This document shows positions 44,241 to 52,675 of a stretch of DNA of 64,000 nt, one piece after another; the stretch's first letter is position 1, and the number at the start of each line of letters is the position of its first letter. Origin of the DNA: Cupriavidus necator (lineage in GTDB: Bacteria; Pseudomonadota; Gammaproteobacteria; Burkholderiales; Burkholderiaceae); the NCBI GenBank assembly GCA_022041995.1, contig CP074382.1, forward strand, positions 62,001 to 126,000. Direction: 5' to 3'. A program made the translations under genes and the position numbers. The notes below the pieces were generated by a model, which saw only the letters and a program-made list of their open reading frames with translations, did no database searches and was not told where the DNA came from.

Positions 44241-44569
44241 CGAGTTACTTCAGCAGCCCCTTAAGGGCAGGGCGGAAGAGCGTCGCCCGTGACAGAAAGC
44301 GCGGCGGGCGGCTGCGGGACGTCTCCGACGTCATACAAGCGGAAACGGATCCAGCGCAAATCTCAGAGCTCACCAGGTCCTTGAGCAGGTCATCCACCCG
44401 GACCCCAACGCCAAACAATCCACGTACGCGCGTCGGCACCCTTCAACGGAATCCAGCCGCGTAAGAACTTGGGCTGCCGGCTGATGCGCTATATCCGTAA
44501 GCACAACAAAAAATTCTCAGACAGTCACGTGGGAAGTAAGCCTCATCGCGGCGAAATGATGCAGTCGAC
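44241..44569. other. Stretch with no recognised gene
   Basis: About 330 bases between the LysR stump and the IS630 derivative. I see nothing beyond short open frames. Confidence 0.4.
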
Positions 44570-44593
44570 TAGTACAACATCCCCTAAATAGGT

Positions 44594-44893
44594 TTAATAA
44601 TGATCGGGTTGCAGATACGGCTGCAGGAGCGTGACGACCAACTGGGCCATCTCGTCGAGCGAGCCTCCGCCCGGCAACGGCTCCCAGCGCCCACTATGGG
44701 TGCGAAATGCGGCGCCATAACGATTGCGGCCAAGCTCGGTCAGTCGAGCCACCACGGTCGGCTCCGCGTCGTCCAGACGTTTGATCAGCAGGTGACGACC
44801 GTAGGCTTGCGTGATGATCTGCTCGTGGCCGAGCAGGCTGCGCAGTTGCCCCTGCAATTCAGCAGCGTAGTGTTTGGCGGGTAAGGCTGGCAT
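44594..44893 (-). CDS. Small unknown ORF inside the IS630 element
   Basis: A 99-residue ORF starting near MPALPAKHYAAELQGQLRSL just after the transposase stop: LLGHEQIITQAYGRHLLIKR, LTELGRNRYGAAFRTHSGRW. It lies within the IS ends and has no recognised domain. It may be a second gene of this IS630 type. Confidence 0.4.
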   Translation of the reverse strand: MPALPAKHYAAELQGQLRSLLGHEQIITQAYGRHLLIKRLDDAEPTVVARLTELGRNRYGAAFRTHSGRWEPLPGGGSLDEMAQLVVTLLQPYLQPDHY

Positions 44894-44904
44894 GTCGATC
44901 TCGA

Positions 44905-45515
44905 TTACGATGCGCCGGTTTGTAGCGGATAGCCCCGGAAGCTCCATTTGAACGGCCGCGCCACCTGATTGTGCGCGCCGACAAACTGCTCGGTGCGTTC
45001 GCGCAGGTGCACGATGCTGGTGTGGCTCGCATGGCGAAGCACTCGGCGCGTGTAGCAGGCAAACCAGAGCTCGATCTGATTGACCCAACTCGCGTGCAAT
45101 GGCGTGAAGTGGAAGTGAAACCGCCCATCGTGCCGCGCGTTGAACGCCTGCCAGACGGCTTCGGCGCGATGCGTGTTCAGGTTATCCCAGACGACGTGCA
45201 CCTGTTTGCCCGGGTACGCGCTTGCCACGCGCTCCATGAAGGCGACCAGATCATCCTGGGTGCGCCGGTCGCGGCATTCTGCCAGCACCTGTCCAGTATG
45301 GACGTCCAGCGCAGCAATCAACGCCTGGGTGCCGTGACGAATATATTCAAATTCACGACGACGCAGCCGCCCCGGCGCGGGCGCGCGTCCGGGGTACTTG
45401 CGCTCGATGGCCTGGATGCCAGTCTTCTCGTCGGTAGAGGGCTTGGGAGACAACCGGATAAGCATGGTTCTTTCTTCGCCAGCTTCACTGGCGTTGCTTG
45501 GCGGCCTCGGCTCAT
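44905..45515 (-). pseudogene. IS630-family transposase, middle deleted
   Basis: The start MSRGRQATPVKLAKKE (45515) is joined to DEKTGIQAIERKYPGRAPAP through 39 foreign bases. Then come FEYIRHGTQALIAALDVHTG, VVWDNLNTHRAEAVWQAFNA and HFTPLHASWVNQIELWFACY, the second half of an IS630 DDE domain with D-N and the terminal E. About half of the protein (HTH and winged helix) is missing. Confidence 0.8.
45431..45469 (-). repeat. 39-base patch identical to the left end of the IS1595-family element at 6119-6157
   Basis: The minus strand carries AACCATGCTTATCCGGTTGT followed by CTCCCAAGCCCTCTACCGA, the same as 6119-6157, where it forms the IS1595 left terminal repeat. Here it fills the deletion in the IS630 transposase. 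No other IS1595 sequence is present. Confidence 0.8.
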
Positions 45516-45569
45516 CCCACCATGATATCCGAGGCGATTAATTATTCAACCTATTTACGGGATGTTGTA

Positions 45570-46034
45570 CTAGTTACGTTTGGTGTAGAACTCGATACCC
45601 TGATTGACCGCGCAGGTGTAGTCAGAATTCCCAGCAACCCTGAAATAACCAGGGAAAGAAAAAATTTCAGTCGCCACCGAGATGGTCTGATCGGCTCTTA
45701 GGTTATAGCGAACAGATAGCCAGTTTGGGTTCCAGAATGTGGATTGGAAGCGCTGGTCACCATAGGTGCTGACCGTCGTGCGCTCGTCGGCGAAGTATAA
45801 AGACCCGTCGCTCAAGACCTGATAGGTATTGATCTTTAGACCACCGCGCGTGCTGCCTTGCATCGTTGTATCACCCGCTGGTGCGCACCTTGTCAGATCG
45901 ACCGTCACCGAGACGGTCGCGCCACGATTAAGGACGCTTATTACATCGGCGAGACTTGAGAGTTGTTCTGTGGATTCTGCGTGCGCTGACATTGCCGGAA
46001 TGATAATTGACAGCGCGATAAGCATTTTCTTCAT
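45570..46034 (-). CDS. VirK-family secreted protein
   Basis: A 154-residue protein from ATG 46034 with a Sec signal peptide (MKKMLIALSIIIPAMSAHA). The mature part reads LADVISVLNRGATVSVTVDL, TRCAPAG, GGLKINTYQVLSDGSLYFAD, FNPNW-like FWNPNWLSVRYNLRADQTIS and ends YTCAVNQGIEFYTKRN. This fits the VirK family (periplasmic or secreted, linked to virulence in some bacteria; molecular role unclear). Two Cys could pair. An IS630 element is inserted exactly at its stop codon (TAG kept). Two tiny genes of the same orientation lie upstream. Confidence 0.75.
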   Translation of the reverse strand: MKKMLIALSIIIPAMSAHAESTEQLSSLADVISVLNRGATVSVTVDLTRCAPAGDTTMQGSTRGGLKINTYQVLSDGSLYFADERTTVSTYGDQRFQSTFWNPNWLSVRYNLRADQTISVATEIFSFPGYFRVAGNSDYTCAVNQGIEFYTKRN

Positions 46035-46511
46035 GGAATAACCTCGGGATTTCTTTCGCGTTCGCGGGACTTGCTGGCCATTTTGGCCCAATGATACTGG
46101 GCCGGCCCTGATCTGCGTCAACGCCAATCGAATGTTGCATGGATCGCGGTGCGGACGAAAATTGCACCTCTTTAGAGCGCTATCACGCATAGTCGTGATC
46201 TTGCCGCGCTCGATGGTAACCCGCCATTTCATGGACTTGCCTTTCGTGGCGCTAAATACCTCGAATCGGCAAACTCGTGTCCTGGTCATGCAGCGCCGTG
46301 ACCGGTATAGCTGCTGACCAGTATGGTGTGGGTCCGGTTTCCCCAAGGCAGAGCCTTGAAATCCGTCGAATATGCCGATGAAAATGAAACGTACGGTGTT
46401 TAACGTACGGTGGCGTCTCAAGGCTGCTGCCTGCGGGCCGACGCCAGGCGCTCGTCCGCACTACGGGGAACTCCTCCGCAAAAACCTCGGCCATGAGGCA
46501 CGGCTATAGTA
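46035..46511. other. Spacer upstream of the VirK-like gene
   Basis: About 480 bases. A minus-strand frame is open across much of it, but its translation has no recognisable content. A short reading MKWRVTIERGKITTM near 46200 may be an IS scrap. No clear promoter was found. Confidence 0.4.
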
Positions 46512-46664
46512 CTAGGAACAAACTGGAGGCTGCCCTTCGCGATAGCAGCACCAACCGTGCCACCCATTTGGCTCACATACATACTCACTAGCCGAGATTG
46601 GTTGAGCCGAACCAACCAAGATCACGGCTACGCCTACTAACATCGCGCTCATAACTTTACGCAT
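46512..46664 (-). CDS. Small secreted cysteine-rich peptide
   Basis: A 50-residue ORF, too short for usual gene calls: signal peptide MRKVMSAMLVGVAVILVGSA followed by QPISAS and a mature part of about 24 residues, EYVCEPNGWHGWCCYREGQP then PVCS, with four cysteines. A strong ribosome site (CAGGGAG, 8 bases before ATG 46664) and a signal peptide with positive N-end, hydrophobic core and A-x-S cleavage support it. The four Cys may form two disulfides. No family is recognised. It lies in the same orientation as the VirK-like gene. Confidence 0.55.
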   Translation of the reverse strand: MRKVMSAMLVGVAVILVGSAQPISASEYVCEPNGWHGWCCYREGQPPVCS

Positions 46665-46708
46665 AACACTTACTCCCTGAAGATCAATTTACACCTTATT
46701 ACTTTTCC

Positions 46709-46888
46709 TCACCATTTAATTAATATTCCAGCGACAATCGAATTGTAAGCGAAATCCATGCCAACAACCCAAGCCCCAATAGAAACCAGAAAGCTGTGGA
46801 GGTCATTAAAGCCATTGACCGATAGCGCTAACAGACAAAACAGACAATGCTGCCAATTTCTGTCGCCGCTACAACAAAATCGCTTCAT
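46709..46888 (-). CDS. Small putative membrane protein
   Basis: A 59-residue ORF from ATG 46888: MKRFCCSGDRNWQHCLFCLL, ALSVNGFNDLHSFLVSIGAW, VVGMDFAYNSIVAGILIKW. One or two hydrophobic segments, four Cys near the N-terminus. The ribosome site is weak (TCAGG). It ends 44 bases before the Cys-rich peptide gene in the same direction, so the two may be co-transcribed. No family is known; it may be chance. Confidence 0.3.
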   Translation of the reverse strand: MKRFCCSGDRNWQHCLFCLLALSVNGFNDLHSFLVSIGAWVVGMDFAYNSIVAGILIKW

Positions 46889-47224
46889 CCTGATTAGAGT
46901 CAGTTTGAAAATTCAAGGACGGGCGAATCTGCGTAGCAGAAGTCTGCCCATTGCGATATAGACCACATTGCCTCGGACACGTCGGGGCGCCGCTCGTAGT
47001 CCCTGCCCAGATGACCTCGCTCCACTCAACCTTCCTGCGTCGGCCTCGCTGGACCGGCTTAACAGTAGGAAACTGGCTCGTCTGACAAAAAATGCGCGGG
47101 ACCTGGCTGAGCCGCTATCCATAGACGAACAATAGAATTGCCTATTGGAGATGCGGAGTCTTAGTCGATCCTGCGAGTGGCAATGTAAAGTGGACCCCTC
47201 TGTCAAGACAGCTTTCAACCGAAT

Positions 47225-48199
47225 TTAAGCTGCATCTATTTCTTCACACGCAGCAGAACAGCGCTGCCCTGGTTGTGCGCGGGGAGAATCCCCTGCGCAG
47301 CGTAGCGGAGCAGGGGATTCTCCCCGCGCACCGCCGAACTTATCGACAATCATTGCCCCGCCGCCCTCGCCACTGGCATAGACGGCATCCGGCGTTTTGT
47401 AGCCCAGCGACTGGTGGGGCCGTTCCTCGTTGTAGAACGAGAAGTACTGCGCCAGCCCGATCATCAGCTCCGCCATGTTGGCGTACCCCTTCAGGTACAC
47501 GTCCTCGTGCTTCACGTTGCGCCATAGCCGTTCGACGAAGATGTTGTCCAGCGCCCGGCCGCGACCGTCCATGCTGATGGCGATGCCCTCGCGCTTGAGC
47601 ACGCCCGTGAAGACATGGCTCGTGAACTGGGAGCCCTGGTCGCTGTTGAACACCTCCGGCCTTCCGTGCTCGCGCAGCGCATCCTCCAGGCAGTCCGACG
47701 CGTCCATGCTGTTGCTCAGGCGCCAGGACAGCACCTTGCGGCTGTACCAGTCGATGATCGCCACCAAGTAGGCAAAACCGCGCGCCAGCCGGATGTAGGT
47801 CACATCGATCAACCACACCTGGTTCGGCCGCGTCACTCTCACGCCGCGCAGCAGGTACGGATAGACCTTGTGCTTCGAATGCTTGACGCTCGTCGCCGGC
47901 CCCGGCGCCATGCCCGCCAACCCCATCTCGCGCATCAGGCGCTGCACGCGCTTGCGGCTCACCACGCAGCCCTGGCCACGCAGGAACACCGCCATGCGCC
48001 GGCTGCCGTAGAACGGCCGGTTCGTATATTCCTCGTCGATCAACCGGCACAGCCGCAGATCCTCGTCGCGCTCTTCCCGCGTCGTCTTGCCCTGCCTCCG
48101 ATACACCGTTGCGCGCGACACTTCCGCCAGGTCGCACTGCCGGCTCAAAGGCAGTTCCTCCGCACCATCGATCCACCCCATTCGGGCTTCCCGGCTCAC
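47225..48199 (-). CDS. IS3 copy 2 OrfB
   Basis: Same DDE protein as at 40257-41240 but 324 residues: a 9-base in-frame deletion removes three residues (F-C-V-D becomes D in DASDCLEDAL), and one substitution gives QVWLIDVTYIRL where the other copies have Ser. Separated from its orfA by the ISL3 insertion, it can no longer make OrfAB. Confidence 0.9.
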   Translation of the reverse strand: MSREARMGWIDGAEELPLSRQCDLAEVSRATVYRRQGKTTREERDEDLRLCRLIDEEYTNRPFYGSRRMAVFLRGQGCVVSRKRVQRLMREMGLAGMAPGPATSVKHSKHKVYPYLLRGVRVTRPNQVWLIDVTYIRLARGFAYLVAIIDWYSRKVLSWRLSNSMDASDCLEDALREHGRPEVFNSDQGSQFTSHVFTGVLKREGIAISMDGRGRALDNIFVERLWRNVKHEDVYLKGYANMAELMIGLAQYFSFYNEERPHQSLGYKTPDAVYASGEGGGAMIVDKFGGARGESPAPLRCAGDSPRAQPGQRCSAACEEIDAA

Positions 48200-48255
48200 T
48201 CCCCCAACTTTTTTTGGCTCGTCGGCGGAATCTGTGGGTGAAAGCGGATGTGCGG

Positions 48256-48687
48256 CTAGCCGAGTGAAGCCCGATTCAGGTACTGATAGAGCTTGCGACA
48301 GGTTGCATCAAAGGAATTTTGTGCGGACTCGGAGATAACTGGCCAGATGAGAGGGCCGCCGTCTTCCTCGATGAGCTTGTCCAGGAGGGTTGCCACAGGG
48401 AGGGTAAGGAGATCGGGATCTTCATGGCGTCGTCGGATCATTTCGCCACCGAGCATCCAGATGTGATCGCGGTGCCGAAGCAATGTCTTGCGTGCGTATC
48501 CCAAGGTTGGGAGATGCTCAAGGAAAGGCGTGAGTATTGCTACGATTTCCTCTCCAGTCGAGATATCTTCGTCATCGACTCGCCACGAAGCCGGCCAGTT
48601 ATGCAGGTCTGGAATGTACTGGGTGAGCGTTTGCTGTTCGGTGACAATGGCAGCTTTGCCCTTGCCGGTTTTGAGCTTGCTAACCAT
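48256..48687 (-). CDS. Passenger gene of the ISL3 element, unknown function
   Basis: A 143-residue ORF from ATG 48687, opposite to the transposase; the two start codons overlap in one CATG palindrome. It reads VTEQQTLTQYIPDLHNWPAS, ISTGEEIVAILTPFLEHLPT, LGYARKTLLRHRDHIWMLGG, IRRRHEDPDLLTLPVATLLD and ends SFDATCRKLYQYLNRASLG. Mostly helical, soluble. No family is recognised. Lying inside the IS ends, it should move with the element. Confidence 0.6.
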   Translation of the reverse strand: MVSKLKTGKGKAAIVTEQQTLTQYIPDLHNWPASWRVDDEDISTGEEIVAILTPFLEHLPTLGYARKTLLRHRDHIWMLGGEMIRRRHEDPDLLTLPVATLLDKLIEEDGGPLIWPVISESAQNSFDATCRKLYQYLNRASLG

Positions 48688-49157
48688 GTTGCTGACTCGT
48701 CTGCTTAACGCTTGTCATCATTTTCCCGGCTTTGTCTATGAAGGTGCGCGGCTGTGCGAGGCAACCCAGTCCATCGAGATCGACGTTCGGCCGCGCAAGG
48801 GTTCGAAGCCGGTCTGCTCATGCTGCAACCAGCCTGCGCGGGGTTACGACTCACTCACGGAGCGCCGCTTCGAGTTTATTCCCGTCTGGGGTTTTGCAGT
48901 ATTCCTGCTCTATACCATGCGGCGCGTCGACTGTCGTGACTGTGGCGTGAAGGTCGAAGCCCTGCCGTGGGCCAATGGCAAGCACACGCTCACCCGCGCT
49001 TACATGATCTTCCTGGCGCAGTGGGCACGCAAGCTGTCGTGGAAGGAGACGGCACAAAGCTTCCGCACCAGTTGGGAGAAAGTCTAAAGTGGACCCACGA
49101 TTTGAGACAGTGATCAGGCGGTAGATTAAGCTGTCGTCCTTGAAGGGGTGATGGCGA

Positions 49158-49448
49158 ATGAGTGAAGGTAAGAAGCGCAAGGTACACACGGCGGAATTCA
49201 AGGCCAAGGTTGGTCTGGAGGCGGTGCGCGGGGTGAAGACGATCAGCGAGATTGCGCAGACATACGGCGTGCATCCGGTGTTGGTCGGGCAATGGAAGAA
49301 AGAGATTCTTGAGCGGGCCGGCGCCCTGTTCGAAACCAAGCGTGGCCCGAAGCCGGCCGAGGACAAGAGCGGCGAGGATCGCCTGTACGGCGAGATCGGG
49401 CGGCTGAAGATGGAAGTGGACTGGCTTAAAAAAAAGTTGGGGGAGTGA
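49158..49448 (+). CDS. IS3 copy 3 OrfA
   Basis: Protein identical to OrfA of copy 1 (96 residues, HTH and leucine zipper). The A8G slippery run at its end is intact. Confidence 0.93.
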   Translation: MSEGKKRKVHTAEFKAKVGLEAVRGVKTISEIAQTYGVHPVLVGQWKKEILERAGALFETKRGPKPAEDKSGEDRLYGEIGRLKMEVDWLKKKLGE

Positions 49449-50428
49449 GCCGGGAAGCCCGAATGGGGTGGATCGATGGTGCGGAGGAACTGCCTTTGAG
49501 CCGGCAGTGCGACCTGGCGGAAGTGTCGCGCGCAACGGTGTATCGGAGGCAGGGCAAGACGACGCGGGAAGAGCGCGACGAGGATCTGCGGCTGTGCCGG
49601 TTGATCGACGAGGAATATACGAACCGGCCGTTCTACGGCAGCCGGCGCATGGCGGTGTTCCTGCGTGGCCAGGGCTGCGTGGTGAGCCGCAAGCGCGTGC
49701 AGCGCCTGATGCGCGAGATGGGGTTGGCGGGCATGGCGCCGGGGCCGGCGACGAGCGTCAAGCATTCGAAGCACAAGGTCTATCCGTACCTGCTGCGCGG
49801 CGTGAGAGTGACGCGGCCGAACCAGGTGTGGTCGATCGATGTGACCTACATCCGGCTGGCGCGCGGTTTTGCCTACTTGGTGGCGATCATCGACTGGTAC
49901 AGCCGCAAGGTGCTGTCCTGGCGCCTGAGCAACAGCATGGACGCGTCGTTCTGCGTGGACTGCCTGGAGGATGCGCTGCGCGAGCACGGAAGGCCGGAGG
50001 TGTTCAACAGCGACCAGGGCTCCCAGTTCACGAGCCATGTCTTCACGGGCGTGCTCAAGCGCGAGGGCATCGCCATCAGCATGGACGGTCGCGGCCGGGC
50101 GCTGGACAACATCTTCGTCGAACGGCTATGGCGCAACGTGAAGCACGAGGACGTGTACCTGAAGGGGTACGCCAACATGGCGGAGCTGATGATCGGGCTG
50201 GCGCAGTACTTCTCGTTCTACAACGAGGAACGGCCCCACCAGTCGCTGGGCTACAAAACGCCGGATGCCGTCTATGCCAGTGGCGAGGGCGGCGGGGCAA
50301 TGATTGTCGATAAGTTCGGCGGTGCGCGGGGAGAATCCCCTGCTCCGCTACGCTGCGCAGGGGATTCTCCCCGCGCACAACCAGGGCAGCGCTGTTCTGC
50401 TGCGTGTGAAGAAATAGATGCAGCTTAA
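49445..50428 (+). CDS. IS3 copy 3 OrfB (DDE transposase)
   Basis: Protein identical in length (327 residues) and, as far as I can read, in sequence to OrfB of copy 1, including the hairpin-encoded tail. With its OrfA intact, this copy is a plausible source of active transposase. Confidence 0.93.
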   Translation: MSREARMGWIDGAEELPLSRQCDLAEVSRATVYRRQGKTTREERDEDLRLCRLIDEEYTNRPFYGSRRMAVFLRGQGCVVSRKRVQRLMREMGLAGMAPGPATSVKHSKHKVYPYLLRGVRVTRPNQVWSIDVTYIRLARGFAYLVAIIDWYSRKVLSWRLSNSMDASFCVDCLEDALREHGRPEVFNSDQGSQFTSHVFTGVLKREGIAISMDGRGRALDNIFVERLWRNVKHEDVYLKGYANMAELMIGLAQYFSFYNEERPHQSLGYKTPDAVYASGEGGGAMIVDKFGGARGESPAPLRCAGDSPRAQPGQRCSAACEEIDAA

Positions 50429-51327
50429 ATTCGGTTGAAAGCTGTCTTGACAGAGGGGTCCACTTTAGTCTTCAACGCAGTGGAGTGGGTGGTGGACTGG
50501 GGCCTGGCCCATCGCGAACTCGGTACGATCCGTGCCTTTGGTGTCGACGAGATCCAGTATGGTCGTGGACACAAGTACCTCACACTGGTCTACCAGATCG
50601 AGGCTGGCTGCACGCGTCTACTATGGGTGGGGCAGGAGCGCACGAAAGAAAGCTTCGCGAAGTTCTTTGCCATGATCGGAGAACAGGTATGCGAGAAGGT
50701 TGAGTTCGTCTGCTCGGATATGTGGAAGCCCTACCTTGAGATGATAGCGCTGCATTGCCCCAATGCGCTGAACATCCTGGACCGCTTCCACATCGTTGCG
50801 AAGATGAATAAGGCTATCGATGAGGTTCGCGCTGAAGAGTCCCGCCGCATGGTCCGCGACGGATACGAGCCGGTGCTCAAGAAGTCCCGCTGGTGCCTGC
50901 TCAAACGTCCGGAAAACCTGACCGACAAACAGCGACTGCGCATGCGTGACTTGTTACAGTACAACCTGCGCACCGTACGCGCCTGGCTGCTCAAAGAGGA
51001 ATTCCAGCAGCTCTGGGATTACATCTCACCGGACTGGGCCGGAAAATTCCTCGACCAGTGGTGTACGCAGGTGATGCGCTCGCGCATCGAGCCGATGAAG
51101 AAGTTCGCCCGCACCGTGCGTGCCCACCGTGAGCTGATCCTCAACTACTTCCGTGCCCGCAAGCAGTTCTCCAGCGGCGTCGTCGAGGGCCTGAACAACA
51201 AGGCCAAAGTCACCATGAGAAAATCGTACGGATTCCGAACCTTCAGGGCGACGGAAATCGCGCTATATCATGCACTTGGCAATCTTCCTGAGCCTTCGTC
51301 AACCCACACTTTTTCCTGACGAACCCT

Positions 51328-51604
51328 TTTTTTTAAGCCAGTCCACTTCCATCTTCAGCCGCCCGATCTCGCCGTACAGGCGATCCTCGCCGCTCTTGTC
51401 CTCGGCCGGCTTCGGGCCACGCTTGGTTTCGAACAGGGCGCCGGCCCGCTCAAGAATCTCTTTCTTCCATTGCCCGACCAACACCGGATGCACGCCGTAT
51501 GTCTGCGCAATCTCGCTGATCGTCTTCACCCCGCGCACCGCCTCCAGACCAACCTTGGCCTTGAATTCCGCCGTGTGTACCTTGCGCTTCTTGCCTTCAC
51601 TCAT
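51328..51604 (-). pseudogene. IS3 copy 2 OrfA, cut at its last codons
   Basis: From ATG 51604, the same OrfA sequence down to MEVDWLKKK. The ISL3 end replaces L-G-E by unrelated residues and removes the slippery run from orfB. Confidence 0.88.
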
Positions 51605-51795
51605 TCGCCATCACCCCTTCAAGGACGACAGCTTAATCTACCGCCTGATCACTGTCTCAAATCGTGGGTCCACTTTAATGTGCAGGAGAGATGTCGCTGG
51701 ACTAACTCCGTGGGTCAGCGGAAGCCCTGCTCGCATGGCCCATGCAGCGCGAGCGCGTTAGCGTTCTCACAATCATTGCCGTACTCCGGCACGCC

Positions 51796-52515
51796 TTATA
51801 TCAAGATTCCGATGCCCACACACACTAAAAGTACGCAGACCATATGCTTCAGCGTCTCTTTTGAAACAGGAGGCTGGCGATTCGCTGCAAAAATAGTCAC
51901 TGCCAAAGCGACTGGAAGAGCTTCTGCTGCCAGTTGAATCGCCAGCAGGCTTACCTGTCCCGAGATCCCCATCACTAGTAGTCGCAGCACTGCGCCAACT
52001 CCAAAACTGAATATCAGGGACTCCTGAATGACCTCTACTGACCAGGGCTGACGATAGACTACATACACCATCGGCGGGCTCGCTGTTGCGAACATGCCGC
52101 CAAGCACGCCGGACAATGCACCCACGAACGCAAAGGTCTTGGCACCTGACGGAGCCGGGTACGGCTTCGCCGCCTTCCAAAGAAGGATTGCACATCCGAC
52201 CACACAGATGCCGAGTAACGTGCGTAACGTCTGGAATGCGTGAGTAGCCGTGAACGTAAGCAAGGCCATGCCGATAAGCGAGCCTCCCAGACTGCAAGCA
52301 ACGACAGGCTTGATTGCAGGCTGGATCCTCAGCGGACGCCGCTTGTACAAGAACAGTGCTGCGTTGACTATGATGATAATGGTTACCGCATTTACCGCAT
52401 CCGGCAGCGGTACGATATTGGTCAGCGCGACCAGGCCCAATAGCACCAGTGCCAGGGCGAAGCCGGTAAGATTTGACGCATACACCGATATCGCTACAAA
52501 CAAAACGAATAACAC
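51796..52515 (-). CDS. TauE/SafE-family membrane exporter
   Basis: A 239-residue inner-membrane protein with about seven hydrophobic segments (VLLGLVALTNIVPLPDAVNA, AVTIIIIVNAALFLYKR, FAFVGALSGVLGGMFATASP with the G-x-L-x-G-x-x-G motif, LLVMGISGQVSLLAIQLAAE, HMVCVLLVCVGIGILI). TauE/SafE proteins export sulfite, sulfoacetate or related organosulfur anions. The neighbouring cysteine-dioxygenase-type gene makes a sulfur compound the likely substrate. The start GTG 52515 is only the first in frame after a stop; the true N-terminus may be elsewhere. Confidence 0.8.
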   Translation of the reverse strand: MLFVLFVAISVYASNLTGFALALVLLGLVALTNIVPLPDAVNAVTIIIIVNAALFLYKRRPLRIQPAIKPVVACSLGGSLIGMALLTFTATHAFQTLRTLLGICVVGCAILLWKAAKPYPAPSGAKTFAFVGALSGVLGGMFATASPPMVYVVYRQPWSVEVIQESLIFSFGVGAVLRLLVMGISGQVSLLAIQLAAEALPVALAVTIFAANRQPPVSKETLKHMVCVLLVCVGIGILI

Positions 52516-52675
52516 ATGCGCTTGAATTTCTGTATCTCCCAGCCAGAATCAATGTCTCCGAGCGATCGAGGATGCCGGTCACAACGACTTATTTACTCGC
52601 TCCTTTGACTACGCGGCCTTCATGGGCAACGGTACGCTGGGAAACCGCGACTAGTGAATGGGCGCTCGCGCGAAG

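Larger units (their letters stand above)
44572..45570 (-). mobile_element. IS630-family element with internal deletion
   Basis: Ends GTACAACATCCCCTAAATAG and, inverted, GTACAACATCCCGTAAATAG; the target TA lies at 44570-44571 and 45571-45572. The transposase is internally deleted, with a 39-base foreign patch at the junction. Confidence 0.8.
49085..50467 (+). mobile_element. IS3-family element, copy 3, complete
   Basis: 1383 bp, the same length as copy 1, with the 3-bp duplication GTC at 49082-49084 and 50468-50470. It interrupts the ISL3 transposase. Near-identity to copy 1 points to recent movement. Confidence 0.93.
48686..51319 (+). pseudogene. ISL3-family transposase, split by IS3 copy 3 (parts 48686-49084 and 50471-51319)
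   Basis: The N-terminal part MLLTRLLNACHHFPGFVYEG has the zinc-binding motif (VCSCCNQPARGYDSLTERRF, MRRVDCRDCGVKVEALPWAN) and an HTH (LSWKETAQSFRTSWEKV). After the IS3 copy it continues VFNAVEWVVDWGLAHRELGT, IRAFGVDEIQYGRGHKYLTL (Asp), VEFVCSDMWKPYLEMIALHC (Asp) and FSSGVVEGLNNKAKVTMRKS (Glu), ending ALYHALGNLPEPSSTHTFS. Removing 49085-50467 and one GTC restores 415 residues. Confidence 0.9.
48220..51327 (+). mobile_element. ISL3-family element with passenger gene, split by IS3 copy 3
   Basis: Related inverted ends GGCTCGTCGGCGGAATCTGT and GGGTTCGTCAGGAAAAAGTG lie inward from 48220 and 51327. It sits inside the A/T8 run of IS3 copy 2 (7-8 T on each side, fitting an 8-bp duplication). It contains a divergent small gene and a transposase. 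Confidence 0.82.
47186..51677 (-). mobile_element. IS3-family element, copy 2, split by an ISL3 element
   Basis: Right part 47186-48219 (orfB and right end) and left part 51328-51677 (orfA and left end) are the halves of one copy. The 3-bp duplication ATG lies outside both (47183-47185, 51678-51680). The break is in the A8 slippery run. Confidence 0.88.

Noticed and set aside
39897..51677. Repeated blocks as a possible CRISPR or other regular array
   Set aside because: The repeats are whole IS3 copies with their own ends and target duplications, irregularly spaced; no short regular repeats were seen anywhere.
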